From positions 21,604 to 85,603 of the forward strand of contig JAUIMF010000006.1 of the NCBI GenBank assembly GCA_030433415.1: a stretch of 64,000 nt of DNA, read 5' to 3'. Position 1 is the stretch's first letter; each line of letters begins with the position of its first letter. The notes under the pieces were generated by a model. That model saw only the letters and a program-made list of their open reading frames with translations, was not told the DNA's origin and did not search any database. Made by a program: the position numbers and the translations under genes. Below are positions 8,814 to 17,614 of the stretch, piece after piece. The DNA comes from Gammaproteobacteria bacterium (GTDB lineage Bacteria > Pseudomonadota > Gammaproteobacteria > Pseudomonadales > Halieaceae).

Positions 8814-8829
8814 TGGTATGGCATTTGCT
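8814..8829 (+). promoter_or_regulatory. Sigma-54 (RpoN) promoter for the fliL operon
   Basis: TGGTATGGCATTTGCT has the GG and GC dinucleotides 12 bp apart and a full TTGCT -12 element; the -24 element is TGGTATG instead of TGGCACG. The predicted start is near 8841, about 45 bases before the fliL ATG. An IHF-type site lies just upstream. It would drive fliLMNOPQR-flhBA and perhaps further genes. Confidence 0.7.
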
Positions 8830-8886
8830 GTGTCCCTGCTGAAGCGTGTGGGGCGACAGCGGTCACACGTAGGGGAGTAAGGGCTC

Positions 8887-9396
8887 ATGGCCAAAAACGA
8901 CGATCTGAACCTGGGAAGCGATGCCGAGGCCGAAGCAGGCGGCGGCAAGAAGAAGCTGATCATCATCATTGCGGCGGTGGTTGTGCTCGCCGCCGGTGGT
9001 GGTGGGGCGTTCTTCTTTCTTTCCGGTGGCGACGAAGCCGAGGGCGAGGACGCGGTTGAGGAGGTCGTTGAAGAACTGCCCAAGGAACCGCTCTACCTGG
9101 ATATGAAAAAGCTTCTGGTGAACGTGGAGTACGAGGGCAAAACGCACTACGTACAGGCCGAAATGCAGTTGATGTCCTATGACCAGGCCGTGATTGACCA
9201 GGCCTTTCGGGATCGCCCCGCGATCCGTGACCGCCTGATTATGCTCTTCAGTGGCCAGGACTTTGCTGCCCTGAAGACCGTGGAAGGCAAGGAAGCACTG
9301 CGTGCTGCGGCGCTGTCCACGGTGAACCAGGTCCTTGAGCTGACGCCACCGAGCGTGGTCGAAGAAGTCTACTTCGAGAACTTCGTGTTGCAGTAA
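8887..9396 (+). CDS. fliL: Flagellar basal body-associated protein FliL
   Basis: A 169-residue single-pass inner-membrane protein that surrounds the stator and supports torque. A Lys-rich turn (GGGKKKLI) leads into a membrane helix at about residues 20-42, then an acidic linker (EAEGEDAVEEVVEELP) and a periplasmic stomatin-like FliL domain (YEGKTHYVQAEMQLMSYD). First gene of the fliL operon; the ATG is preceded by GGGGAGTAAGG. Confidence 0.94.
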   Translation: MAKNDDLNLGSDAEAEAGGGKKKLIIIIAAVVVLAAGGGGAFFFLSGGDEAEGEDAVEEVVEELPKEPLYLDMKKLLVNVEYEGKTHYVQAEMQLMSYDQAVIDQAFRDRPAIRDRLIMLFSGQDFAALKTVEGKEALRAAALSTVNQVLELTPPSVVEEVYFENFVLQ

Positions 9397-9409
9397 TCAT
9401 GGAGAGAGG

Positions 9410-10459
9410 ATGGCCGACGAAGACGAACTGAAGGAGGGCGACGTTGATGCGCAGGCCGATGGCGTAGACGAGTCTCCGGAGCAGGAGGGTGCCTCTGACG
9501 AGGTGCTCACCGAGAGCGAAATCGACGCGCTCATGGAGAGCGTGGACGAAAGCGCCGCCGGAAACCCCGACGCCGACGACGGTGAATACCGCCGCTTCGA
9601 TTTCGCCGCACGGGAGCAATCCCTGCTGCGGGAATTCACGGCCCTCACACCTCTCATGGAACGCCAGGCGGAATTGCTTGGCGTCGCCCTGGACAAGGCA
9701 TTCTCCATAGAATTCGCCGTGCGCTCCGAGGCACCCGTGCTCCTCAGCGTCGCCGACGTTCTCGCGGCCCTGGATCGCGCCGTGGCGGTCACCACCACAA
9801 CACTGAACCCCCTTCCCGGGCCGGCCTTTGTCGTGTCGCCTGCGGCATTGCTGTCCTTTGTCACCAACGCCTACTTCGGTGGTGGCAATGCCGCGACCCA
9901 GAACACCCGCGAAACTCTGACGCCCACTGAGATTCGTATTGCCGAGCGCATTGCTGAACAGCAGATCAACTGCCTGGTCGGAGCCTGGCAGGACAAGCTC
10001 GCGATGGAAGGCGGTGATCTCGCTACCCTGGGTGTGGCGGACCGTATCGAGATGCTGCCGCGCGGCGATATTCTGCTGAAACTCACATTCACCCTGGCCG
10101 TCGGGGACTTCGAAGGCCGGGCTCACGTACTGATTCCGTTCTCGGAACTGGAACCCTACCGCGCGCGCTTTGCACCGCCGCGGAGCAAGGACGACGTCGA
10201 GGCGGGAAGCAATTGGGAACCCTATCTGCGTCGCGAGTTGCCAGGCATCGATCTGGAACTGGCGGGCGTGCTGGATACGCGATCTATCGCGCTGGCAGAT
10301 CTGCTGGAACTGCGTGCCGGTACGGTGCTGCCTTTGGCGCCACCGGAAGTCGTGCGGCTGCAGGCAGACGGCGTCACGCTTGGCGAGGGACGCTACGGAA
10401 CGTTTGAAGGAATGAAGGCGGTGCAACTGGCACGCCTTGGCAACCTCGATCGCGATTGA
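9410..10459 (+). CDS. fliM: Flagellar motor switch protein FliM
   Basis: A 349-residue C-ring protein that binds CheY-P and transmits the switch signal to FliG. The N-terminal region carries LTESEIDALMESVDES, the usual FliM element, behind an unusually long acidic leader of about 35 residues. The CheC-like middle domain and the C-terminal SpoA domain (LRAGTVLPLAPPEVVRLQAD) follow. It lies 13 bp after fliL with GAGAGGA before the ATG. Confidence 0.94.
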   Translation: MADEDELKEGDVDAQADGVDESPEQEGASDEVLTESEIDALMESVDESAAGNPDADDGEYRRFDFAAREQSLLREFTALTPLMERQAELLGVALDKAFSIEFAVRSEAPVLLSVADVLAALDRAVAVTTTTLNPLPGPAFVVSPAALLSFVTNAYFGGGNAATQNTRETLTPTEIRIAERIAEQQINCLVGAWQDKLAMEGGDLATLGVADRIEMLPRGDILLKLTFTLAVGDFEGRAHVLIPFSELEPYRARFAPPRSKDDVEAGSNWEPYLRRELPGIDLELAGVLDTRSIALADLLELRAGTVLPLAPPEVVRLQADGVTLGEGRYGTFEGMKAVQLARLGNLDRD

Positions 10460-10477
10460 GGTCATGGAGGAACAGAA

Positions 10478-10831
10478 ATGAGTGACGAAGAGCAAACAGA
10501 AGCGGTCGCTGCACCTCCCCAGGAGTTGCAGGGTGAGACCGCAGCGGTGGTTGATGCCGGCGTCTCGGGCAAGATCGACCTCGAACTGCTCATGGACGTG
10601 CAGGTCACCCTGTCGGTCGAAATCGGCCGCACGCGTATCTCGATCAAGGATCTGTTGGCATTGAATCAGGGCTCCATCGTGAGTCTGGACCGCGGTGTGC
10701 AGGAACCCCTGGACCTCATGGTCAATGGCACGCTGATCGCGCGCGGTGAGGTTGTTGAATCCGATGGTCAGTTCGGTCTGCGCCTGATCGATGTGGTCAG
10801 CCCCGGCGAGCGGCTCAAGAAGCTGAAGTAA
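10478..10831 (+). CDS. fliN: Flagellar motor switch protein FliN
   Basis: A 117-residue C-ring protein with one SpoA domain (VQVTLSVEIGRTRISIKDLL; GSIVSLDRGVQEPLDLMVNG) after an acidic N-terminal tail. It forms the base of the switch complex with FliM and binds FliH during export. Its stop overlaps the fliO start as TAATG, so translation is probably coupled. Confidence 0.95.
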   Translation: MSDEEQTEAVAAPPQELQGETAAVVDAGVSGKIDLELLMDVQVTLSVEIGRTRISIKDLLALNQGSIVSLDRGVQEPLDLMVNGTLIARGEVVESDGQFGLRLIDVVSPGERLKKLK

Positions 10832-11274
10832 TGCGCGCTCTGCTGATCAACGTCGCGTTACTGCTTTGTGCTCCGGTCCTGGCCCAGGAGGAGGCACAGG
10901 GGCGTGTAGCGCGGCTCAATACCACAGCACCGCCGGAACTGTTCACCGCCGGCTACCTCGTGCAAGTGATCGGGTCCCTGCTGCTGGTGTTTATCTGCCT
11001 GTTTGGCGTGGTGTATTTTCTGCGCAGATTCAATGGCGTGAGCCGGGCTTCAGGTTCCGTACTGCGCGTGCTGGGAACTGCGAGCGTCGGTCAGCGTGAG
11101 AAGGTCGTGCTGATCGATGCCGGAGGCGAACAATTGCTGCTCGGCGTCGCGCAGGGCAGTGTGCGTACGCTGCACGTGTTCGATGAGCCCATTGTGACGG
11201 CGGACGAGGCCACGGCCTCTCCTGCTTTTGCCGAGGTGCTGCGCGCGGCCAATCCCCTGGGGGAACGTTCGTGA
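10831..11274 (+). CDS. fliO: Flagellar biosynthesis protein FliO
   Basis: A 147-residue membrane protein that assists assembly of the FliP ring. It has a cleavable-looking signal (MRALLINVALLLCAPVLAQ), one further membrane helix near residues 38-62 (VIGSLLLVFICLFGVVYFLR) and a small cytoplasmic domain (GQREKVVLIDAGGEQLLLGV) typical of FliO. It overlaps fliN and fliP by one and four bases. Confidence 0.9.
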   Translation: MRALLINVALLLCAPVLAQEEAQGRVARLNTTAPPELFTAGYLVQVIGSLLLVFICLFGVVYFLRRFNGVSRASGSVLRVLGTASVGQREKVVLIDAGGEQLLLGVAQGSVRTLHVFDEPIVTADEATASPAFAEVLRAANPLGERS

Positions 11275-12023
11275 ACGGGCCGGCCATACTGCGCGCCCTC
11301 ACGGCAGCGGCGCTGCTGCTGTTGCCTGCGCTGGTGCAGGCTCAGGCAGACATTCCCCTTGTCACCGTGCAACCAGGCACGGGCGGTGGCAACGAGTACT
11401 CCATGAGTCTGCAGATTCTGCTGATCATGACGCTGCTGACGCTCATACCGGCCGCGCTGATCACCATGACGTCATTCACCCGGATTCTGATTGTGCTGGC
11501 GATTCTGCGCCAGGCGCTGGGCACGGCGCAGACGCCGTCCAACCAGATCATCCTGGGGCTTTCTCTATTTCTGAGCCTGTTCATCATGGCGCCGGTGTTC
11601 GAGGTGGCCTGGACCACGGCCCTGCAACCCTACATGAACGAAAGCCTCGATTTCGGCCAGGCGCTGGATGCGGCCAAGATCCCCTTCCGGGAATTCATGT
11701 TCAGCCAGACACGCGAGAACGATCTGCTGCTGTTTGCAGAACTCGGCGGCTACGACGCCTTCGCCACGCAGGATGATGTGCCCATGGTGGTACTGCTGCC
11801 GTCGTTCCTGACCTCGGAGCTGAAAACTGCTTTTCAGATCGGTTTTCTGATGTTTGTGCCGTTCCTGATCATCGACCTTGTGGTCGCAGCGGTGCTGATG
11901 TCCATGGGCATGATGATGCTCTCGCCCATGCTCATCTCGCTGCCGTTCAAGCTCATGCTCTTCGTGCTCATTGACGGCTGGTCGCTGATTGCTGCGACGC
12001 TGGTTACGAGCTTCGCGGTGTAG
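11271..12023 (+). CDS. fliP: Flagellar export gate protein FliP
   Basis: A 250-residue core subunit of the export gate, with a cleavable N-terminal signal (ALTAAALLLLPALVQA), which is characteristic of FliP. Family motifs include LTLIPAALITMTSFTRI and DLVVAAVLMSMGMMMLSP. The GTG start at 11271 overlaps the fliO stop. Five FliP subunits with FliQ and FliR form the pore complex. Confidence 0.96.
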   Translation: MNGPAILRALTAAALLLLPALVQAQADIPLVTVQPGTGGGNEYSMSLQILLIMTLLTLIPAALITMTSFTRILIVLAILRQALGTAQTPSNQIILGLSLFLSLFIMAPVFEVAWTTALQPYMNESLDFGQALDAAKIPFREFMFSQTRENDLLLFAELGGYDAFATQDDVPMVVLLPSFLTSELKTAFQIGFLMFVPFLIIDLVVAAVLMSMGMMMLSPMLISLPFKLMLFVLIDGWSLIAATLVTSFAV

Positions 12024-12032
12024 GGGGCAGCC

Positions 12033-12302
12033 ATGGGACCCGAAACCGTACTGACCGTGGGGCGCGACGCACTCTGGCTGGCGGTGTTGCTGGCCGCGCC
12101 ACTGTTATTGTCGGCGCTGGTGGTCGGCCTGCTCATCGGTATCTTCCAGGCGGCAACGCAGATTCAGGAAATGACTCTGAGCTTTATCCCCAAGCTTCTT
12201 GCCCTGGTGATTGCGCTGTTCGTCGCCGGTCCGTGGATGTTGCAGGTCGTGGTGACCTTCACCCAGCGCCTGATCATGGATATTCCCAGCCTGCTGGGGT
12301 AA
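12033..12302 (+). CDS. fliQ: Flagellar export gate protein FliQ
   Basis: An 89-residue hairpin of two membrane helices with the family stretch LIGIFQAATQIQEMTLSFIP. It packs around the FliP/FliR core. It lies 9 bp after fliP and 6 bp before fliR. Confidence 0.96.
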   Translation: MGPETVLTVGRDALWLAVLLAAPLLLSALVVGLLIGIFQAATQIQEMTLSFIPKLLALVIALFVAGPWMLQVVVTFTQRLIMDIPSLLG

Positions 12303-12308
12303 TGCGCC

Positions 12309-13079
12309 GTGGTCTTTACTCCCGATGACGTTGTGCAACTGATCCAGGTCTACCTGTGGCCGTTTCTGCGCGTGTCGGCGATGATGCTGGCGGCGCCGAT
12401 TTTCAGTGCCTCGTATTTCAGCGTGCGCACCCGGATTATTCTTGGCCTGGCTGTGGCGTTTCTTGCGGTGCCCCTGCTGCCAGCGAAGGTGGCAGTGGAC
12501 CCCCTCTCGGCCGTGGGACTGTTGCTGGCGCTACGTGAACTGCTGGTTGGCCTCGCCATGGGCTTTGTCATGCAGCTGGTCTTTGGTGCGGTGGTCGTGG
12601 CGGGGCACAGCATTGCCATGAGCATGGGCCTGGGCTTTGCCATGTCGGTAGACCCGCAGAACGGGGTTCAGGTGCCGGTGGTGAGTCAGCTCAATGTGGT
12701 GCTGGCGACGCTGCTGTTTCTGGCCGTCGACGGTCATCTGCTGCTGCTCGCTGCCGTGATCGAGAGTTTCTCGGTGCTTCCCATTGGCAGCTTTGTCCAT
12801 CCCGAGGGTATGTTTGCCAGCGTCGTGGCGCTGGGTAGCCAGTTGTTTGCCAGCGCCCTGCTGTTGGGTCTGCCCACGCTTACATCAATCCTGATGATCA
12901 ATGTGGCATTTGGCGTGATCACCCGTGCCGCACCGCAGCTGAATATTTTTGCCGTGGGTTTTCCCGTCACGATCATCGCGGGATTCCTGTTCATGTTCCT
13001 GGCGCTGCCCGCCTTTCTGGCGGCCATGCAGCGTTTTCTGAGTCTGGGTCTCGAGCAGACCCTGCTGATACTCGGCTGA
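12309..13079 (+). CDS. fliR: Flagellar export gate protein FliR
   Basis: A 256-residue polytopic membrane protein of the export gate, with about six hydrophobic stretches. Recognisable segments are WPFLRVSAMMLAAPIFS near the start and LLGLPTLTSILMINVAFGVI in the second half. The start is GTG 12309. It is followed after 10 bp by flhB, whose product closes the FliP-FliR ring. Confidence 0.95.
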   Translation: MVFTPDDVVQLIQVYLWPFLRVSAMMLAAPIFSASYFSVRTRIILGLAVAFLAVPLLPAKVAVDPLSAVGLLLALRELLVGLAMGFVMQLVFGAVVVAGHSIAMSMGLGFAMSVDPQNGVQVPVVSQLNVVLATLLFLAVDGHLLLLAAVIESFSVLPIGSFVHPEGMFASVVALGSQLFASALLLGLPTLTSILMINVAFGVITRAAPQLNIFAVGFPVTIIAGFLFMFLALPAFLAAMQRFLSLGLEQTLLILG

Positions 13080-13089
13080 GGTAGGGGCA

Positions 13090-14253
13090 ATGGCAGAAGA
13101 ACAGACCGGACAGGAACGCACAGAACAGCCTACCGAGCGCCGTAAACAGGAGGCGCGAAAAAAAGGCCAGGTACCGCGATCCCGCGAACTGAATACCATG
13201 CTGTCGCTGCTCTTTGCCGGTGCCGGAATCTGGTTGCTCGGCAGCGGCCTGGTGAGCAACCTGTTCACCATCGCCACCGAGGGATTCACCATTGATCGCG
13301 CCCTGGCCTTTGATGCAGAGCAGGTGCCGGTGCACTTCATGCATCTGGTGGCGACGACGCTCACGGCACTGCTGCCGTTTTTTGCGGTGACGATCGTTGC
13401 CGCGTTGGCGGGGCCACTGCTCATGGGCGGCTGGTCCTTCAGTGTGGAGGCCATGGCCTTCAAGTGGGAGAAGCTCGATCCCGTGAAAGGCGTGGGTCGC
13501 CTGTTTTCGCCCAAGAGCCTGCTGGAACTGCTCAAGGCGCTGATCAAGTTCTTTCTGCTGCTGAGTGTTGCCTATCTGCTGATCATTGCCTTCGAGCGCG
13601 AAATCCTGAATCTCAGTGCCTACACTGCGGGCGAGGCGAGCGCTCGGGCCGTGCACCTGCTGCTGGTATCCCTGCTGGTGCTCAGCGCTACCATGGCGCT
13701 CATTGTGTTGTTTGACGTGCCCTTTGAACTCTGGAACTTCAATCGTCAGCTACGCATGACGCGCCAGGAAGTCAAAGAAGAGATGAAGGAGACCGACGGG
13801 CGCCCCGAGGTCAAGCAGCGGGTGCGGAACCTGCAGCGGGAGATGTCCCAGCGTCGCATGATGCAGGACGTGCCGACCGCCGATGTGGTGATCACCAACC
13901 CGACGCACTTCTCCGTCGCCCTGTCCTACGCCGATCGCAGCGGTGCGCCCAAGGTCGTTGCCAAGGGGCAGGATCTGATCGCACTGCAGATCCGGGACAT
14001 CGCACGCCATCACGAAGTGCCGCTCTACGAAGCGCCGCCGCTGGCCCGGGCCCTGTTCTCGAGCACCGAGGTGGGCGACGAAATTCCCCAGGATTTGTAT
14101 CTCGCGGTCGCCCGTGTGCTGGCCTATCTGTTCCAACTGCGCCGTTCGACACCAACGGAGTACGTGCCGAGGCCCGACAGTCTGGACATCCCCGAGCACT
14201 ACCGTCACCTGATGGACGACTTTGAAGAGGAGCCTGATCATGGCGACGACTGA
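13090..14253 (+). CDS. flhB: Flagellar export switch protein FlhB
   Basis: A 387-residue membrane protein that switches the export apparatus from hook to filament substrates after self-cleavage. The N-terminus (EERTEQPT-like, here QERTEQPTERRKQEARKKGQ) is typical; four membrane helices follow, then the cytoplasmic domain with the autocleavage motif NPTH in VVITNPTHFSVAL. The Asp/Glu-rich tail extends beyond the usual end. It overlaps flhA by 14 bp. A second, stand-alone copy of its C-terminal domain is encoded at 25580-25867. Confidence 0.96.
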   Translation: MAEEQTGQERTEQPTERRKQEARKKGQVPRSRELNTMLSLLFAGAGIWLLGSGLVSNLFTIATEGFTIDRALAFDAEQVPVHFMHLVATTLTALLPFFAVTIVAALAGPLLMGGWSFSVEAMAFKWEKLDPVKGVGRLFSPKSLLELLKALIKFFLLLSVAYLLIIAFEREILNLSAYTAGEASARAVHLLLVSLLVLSATMALIVLFDVPFELWNFNRQLRMTRQEVKEEMKETDGRPEVKQRVRNLQREMSQRRMMQDVPTADVVITNPTHFSVALSYADRSGAPKVVAKGQDLIALQIRDIARHHEVPLYEAPPLARALFSSTEVGDEIPQDLYLAVARVLAYLFQLRRSTPTEYVPRPDSLDIPEHYRHLMDDFEEEPDHGDD

Positions 14254-16387
14254 CGCGCGCTTGCCCGACGCTACGGCCAACGCCACACCTCTGACCGGCA
14301 TCGGCGCACCGCTGGTCATGCTGCTGTTGCTGTCGATGATTGTGCTGCCTCTGCCACCGACGGCGTTGGACCTGTTGTTCACCTTTAACATCGCCCTGGC
14401 GATCATTGTGCTGCTGGCCGCGGTCTATGCCGCCCGACCCCTGGAGTTCGCCGTATTCCCCACGGTACTGCTCATCTCAACTTTGTTGCGTCTGGGTCTG
14501 AACGTCGCGTCAACGCGGGTCGTGTTGCTCGACGGGCACACGGGCACGGCGGCAGCGGGTCGAGTGATTGAGTCCTTCGGTGAATTCGTGGTCGGCGGCA
14601 GCTACGCCGTGGGTCTCGTGCTGTTCACGATTCTGGTCGTTATCAACTTTGTGGTGATCACCAAGGGCGCGGGGCGTATTTCTGAAGTGACGGCACGCTT
14701 CACCCTGGACGCGATGCCCGGCAAACAAATGGCCATCGATGCGGACCTGAATGCGGGCCTGATCACACAGGACGAGGCGCTGCGCCGGCGCGAAGAAGTG
14801 GGTCAGGAGGCGGACTTCTACGGCGCCATGGACGGTGCGAGTAAATTTGTGCGCGGTGACGCTGTCGCGGGCATCCTTATTCTGTTCATCAATATTCTCG
14901 GCGGATTCGCCATTGGCACGCTGCAGCACGATCTCAGCGCGGCCCAGGCCGCCGAAAACTACGTACTGCTGACCATCGGTGATGGTCTGGTCGCACAGAT
15001 TCCCTCGATGCTGTTGTCGACGGCCGCAGCGATTGTGGTGACGCGCATGTCCGGCACCGCCGACATGGGTGCGGAAGTGGCGTCACAGCTGACTGACAAC
15101 CCCCGTGTGCTCTACGTAACCGCGGGTGTCATCGGTCTGATGGGCATCGTTCCGGGTATGCCGAATCTCGTGTTCCTGTCCATCGCTGCCATGCTGGGCG
15201 TCGTGGCCTTCCTGCGGGGTCAGCCCAAGGCGGAGCCTGTGGTGGAGCCGGAGCCGGCAGAAGAGCCGCGGGCGAGCGATACCCGCGATCTGAGCTGGGA
15301 TGATGTGCAGGAGGTCGATGAGATCGGTCTGGAGGTGGGTTACCGGTTGATCTCGCTGGTCGATCGCAATCAGGGCGGTGATCTGCTGAGTCGTATCAAG
15401 GGCGTGCGCAAGAAGCTGTCCCAGGAACTGGGTTTTCTGGTGCATTCGGTGCATATCCGCGACAACCTGGACCTGTCGCCCAATACCTACCGCATCAGCC
15501 TGCACGATGTGATCGCTGGCGAGGGCGAGGTGTTCCCCGGACGCGAGTTGGCGATCAATCCGGGGCAGGTGTTCGGCGAACTCGAGGGCGTGGCCACGAA
15601 GGACCCCACCTTTGGCCTGGATGCGGTATGGATCGATGCGTCCCAGCGGGATGAGGCCCAGACCATGGGGTATACGGTGGTCGACAGCAGCACGGTGATT
15701 GCCACGCATCTGAGCCAGATTCTCAAGAACCAGGCCCATGAACTGATCGGGCAGGACGGCGTGCAGCAACTGCTGGACAAGCTGGCCAAGACCTCGCCCA
15801 AGCTGGTCGAAAGCCTGGTGCCCGGGGTCATGGGGCTCGCCGAAGTTACGCGGGTGGTTCACAACCTGCTCGAAGAAGGAATCCCTGTGCGCGACATGCG
15901 CACGATCGCCGAGGCACTGGCTGACAATGGCGCAAAGGGTCAGGATTCTGACGCCCTGACCGCCAAAGTTCGCGTCGCCCTGGGGCCGGCAATCTTCCAG
16001 ACCGTCAACGGAACGGCGCGGGAGATGCCCGTAATGGTGCTCGACAGCCAGTTGGAACAGATATTGCTGTCATCTGTACAGGGTGCCCCCGGCGGACTGG
16101 AGCCTTCGCTCATGGACGCGGTGATTCAGCAGGTCGTGGCGGCGTCCGGCAAGATGGAAGCGGAAGGCCGCAATCCCGTCCTGCTCGTGGCCAGCAGTAT
16201 TCGCTTGTTCCTGTCCCGCCTGTTGCGCGGTCGCATGAACAACTTCTACATCCTGGCTTATGAGGAGGTGCCGCCGACGAAATCGATTCGGGTGGTATCG
16301 ACCATTGGCAGCAATCCCGCCCAGACGGGTGGCAGTGCGCCTGGGGCAACAGGCGCGACGACGGCGGGTAGCGCACCCGCTGCGTAG
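14240..16387 (+). CDS. flhA: Flagellar export gate protein FlhA
   Basis: A 715-residue export-gate protein: eight N-terminal membrane helices, the FHIPEP loop region (ISEVTARFTLDAMPGKQMAI) and a large cytoplasmic domain that binds chaperone-substrate complexes. ATG 14240 is chosen because GAGGAG lies 8 bases upstream; a TTG at 14222 would add six residues. The C-terminal tail is low-complexity (Gly/Ala/Thr), perhaps the flexible linker that normally contacts FliJ and the ring. Confidence 0.96.
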   Translation: MATTDARLPDATANATPLTGIGAPLVMLLLLSMIVLPLPPTALDLLFTFNIALAIIVLLAAVYAARPLEFAVFPTVLLISTLLRLGLNVASTRVVLLDGHTGTAAAGRVIESFGEFVVGGSYAVGLVLFTILVVINFVVITKGAGRISEVTARFTLDAMPGKQMAIDADLNAGLITQDEALRRREEVGQEADFYGAMDGASKFVRGDAVAGILILFINILGGFAIGTLQHDLSAAQAAENYVLLTIGDGLVAQIPSMLLSTAAAIVVTRMSGTADMGAEVASQLTDNPRVLYVTAGVIGLMGIVPGMPNLVFLSIAAMLGVVAFLRGQPKAEPVVEPEPAEEPRASDTRDLSWDDVQEVDEIGLEVGYRLISLVDRNQGGDLLSRIKGVRKKLSQELGFLVHSVHIRDNLDLSPNTYRISLHDVIAGEGEVFPGRELAINPGQVFGELEGVATKDPTFGLDAVWIDASQRDEAQTMGYTVVDSSTVIATHLSQILKNQAHELIGQDGVQQLLDKLAKTSPKLVESLVPGVMGLAEVTRVVHNLLEEGIPVRDMRTIAEALADNGAKGQDSDALTAKVRVALGPAIFQTVNGTAREMPVMVLDSQLEQILLSSVQGAPGGLEPSLMDAVIQQVVAASGKMEAEGRNPVLLVASSIRLFLSRLLRGRMNNFYILAYEEVPPTKSIRVVSTIGSNPAQTGGSAPGATGATTAGSAPAA

Positions 16388-16402
16388 TGAGGAAGCAACG
16401 CT

Positions 16403-17539
16403 ATGAAAATTGAACGTTACACAGGTCGCGATACCCGCGAAGCGATGGCGCTGGTGAGGGCAGGCTTGGGCTCAGACGCCTATATTCTCGCCAATCGGCG
16501 TGTGAACGGGCAGGTGGAACTTACCGCTGCGGTGGATCTGGACGAAGTGATCGCCGCCAATGAGCCCCGACGCTCGGCCGCGGTGGATGTAAGACGGTCT
16601 GTTGTTGCGCCATCCGGCGGCGACATGCAGCTCAAGGAACTCGAGAACGAGCTGCACCGGCTGCGCGGTATTCTCGAAACGGAGCTCGGGGATCGGAGCT
16701 GGCGTGACGTGGCAGGGCAGCCCGCAGCGCAGAGCACGGCGCGTCAGCGCCTGTTGCGCCTGGGCTTGTCACGTTCGCTGGCCGGACAACTGCTGGAGCG
16801 TGCGCCACGCGATGGCAGCGTCGAGCAATTGTGGCGCCTGGCGTTGGCGGGGCTGGGGAGACGCCTCAAATCCATGCCACCGCAGGACAGTCCTTCCGCG
16901 GTGACCGCGATCTACGGCGGTACCGGTGTCGGCAAAACGTCCACAATTGCCAAGCTTGCTGGCCGCGATCTGCAGCGCTTTGGTATCGATGGCGTGGCCC
17001 TGATTACCGTCGACAGCTATCGCATTGGTGCTCAGGAACAGCTCGCGAGCTTTGCCGATGCCCTGGGATTACCCCTGATACCGGCTCGTGACGCACGGGA
17101 GCTTGCGGGCGCGATTGAGTCTTTGCGCGGGCGGCGCATCTATATTGATACCGCAGGCATGAGTCAGCGTGATGCCCGTTTGCACGGCCAGTGGAGCCTG
17201 GTGCGCCAGGCCTGTCCCGAAGCCTGCCATCTGCTCGCGATTGCCGCGTCGGCCCAGCCGGCGCAGAGCCGATCCATTGCCGCGGCCTTTGGTTCCCGAT
17301 CCCTGAGCGGTGCTATCATCACCAAGGTGGACGAGGCCCATAGTCTGGGTGGTGTCATTGACGTACTGCTGGGCAGCGGTCTGGCGGTGCACAGTGTCTG
17401 CGACGGCCAGCGGGTGCCCGATGATCTCGCGCCGATGGACGCGACCGCATTGCTGGCAAAGGCCGTCGCGCTCGCCGGCATCGGGCAGTCAGATCACCGT
17501 CGTGCCACGATGCCGGGCATGGCGCGGGCTACGGCCTGA
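16403..17539 (+). CDS. flhF: Flagellar biosynthesis GTPase FlhF
   Basis: A 378-residue SRP-type GTPase that marks the cell pole for flagellum assembly. The N-terminal domain starts KIERYTGRDTREAMALVRAG; the NG domain has G1 GGTGVGKTSTIAKLAG, G2 TVDSYRIGAQEQL, G3 DTAGMSQRD and G4 TKVDEA. It is somewhat shorter than Pseudomonas FlhF because the basic linker is reduced. It precedes its antagonist FlhG, as in other polar flagellates. Confidence 0.95.
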   Translation: MKIERYTGRDTREAMALVRAGLGSDAYILANRRVNGQVELTAAVDLDEVIAANEPRRSAAVDVRRSVVAPSGGDMQLKELENELHRLRGILETELGDRSWRDVAGQPAAQSTARQRLLRLGLSRSLAGQLLERAPRDGSVEQLWRLALAGLGRRLKSMPPQDSPSAVTAIYGGTGVGKTSTIAKLAGRDLQRFGIDGVALITVDSYRIGAQEQLASFADALGLPLIPARDARELAGAIESLRGRRIYIDTAGMSQRDARLHGQWSLVRQACPEACHLLAIAASAQPAQSRSIAAAFGSRSLSGAIITKVDEAHSLGGVIDVLLGSGLAVHSVCDGQRVPDDLAPMDATALLAKAVALAGIGQSDHRRATMPGMARATA

Positions 17540-17614
17540 CCGCGATGTGCCCTGGCGGGCTGCAGGCGCCGGGTACGACGCAGTTGAAACGGTTTAACGA
17601 GTGGGAGAAGGGCT

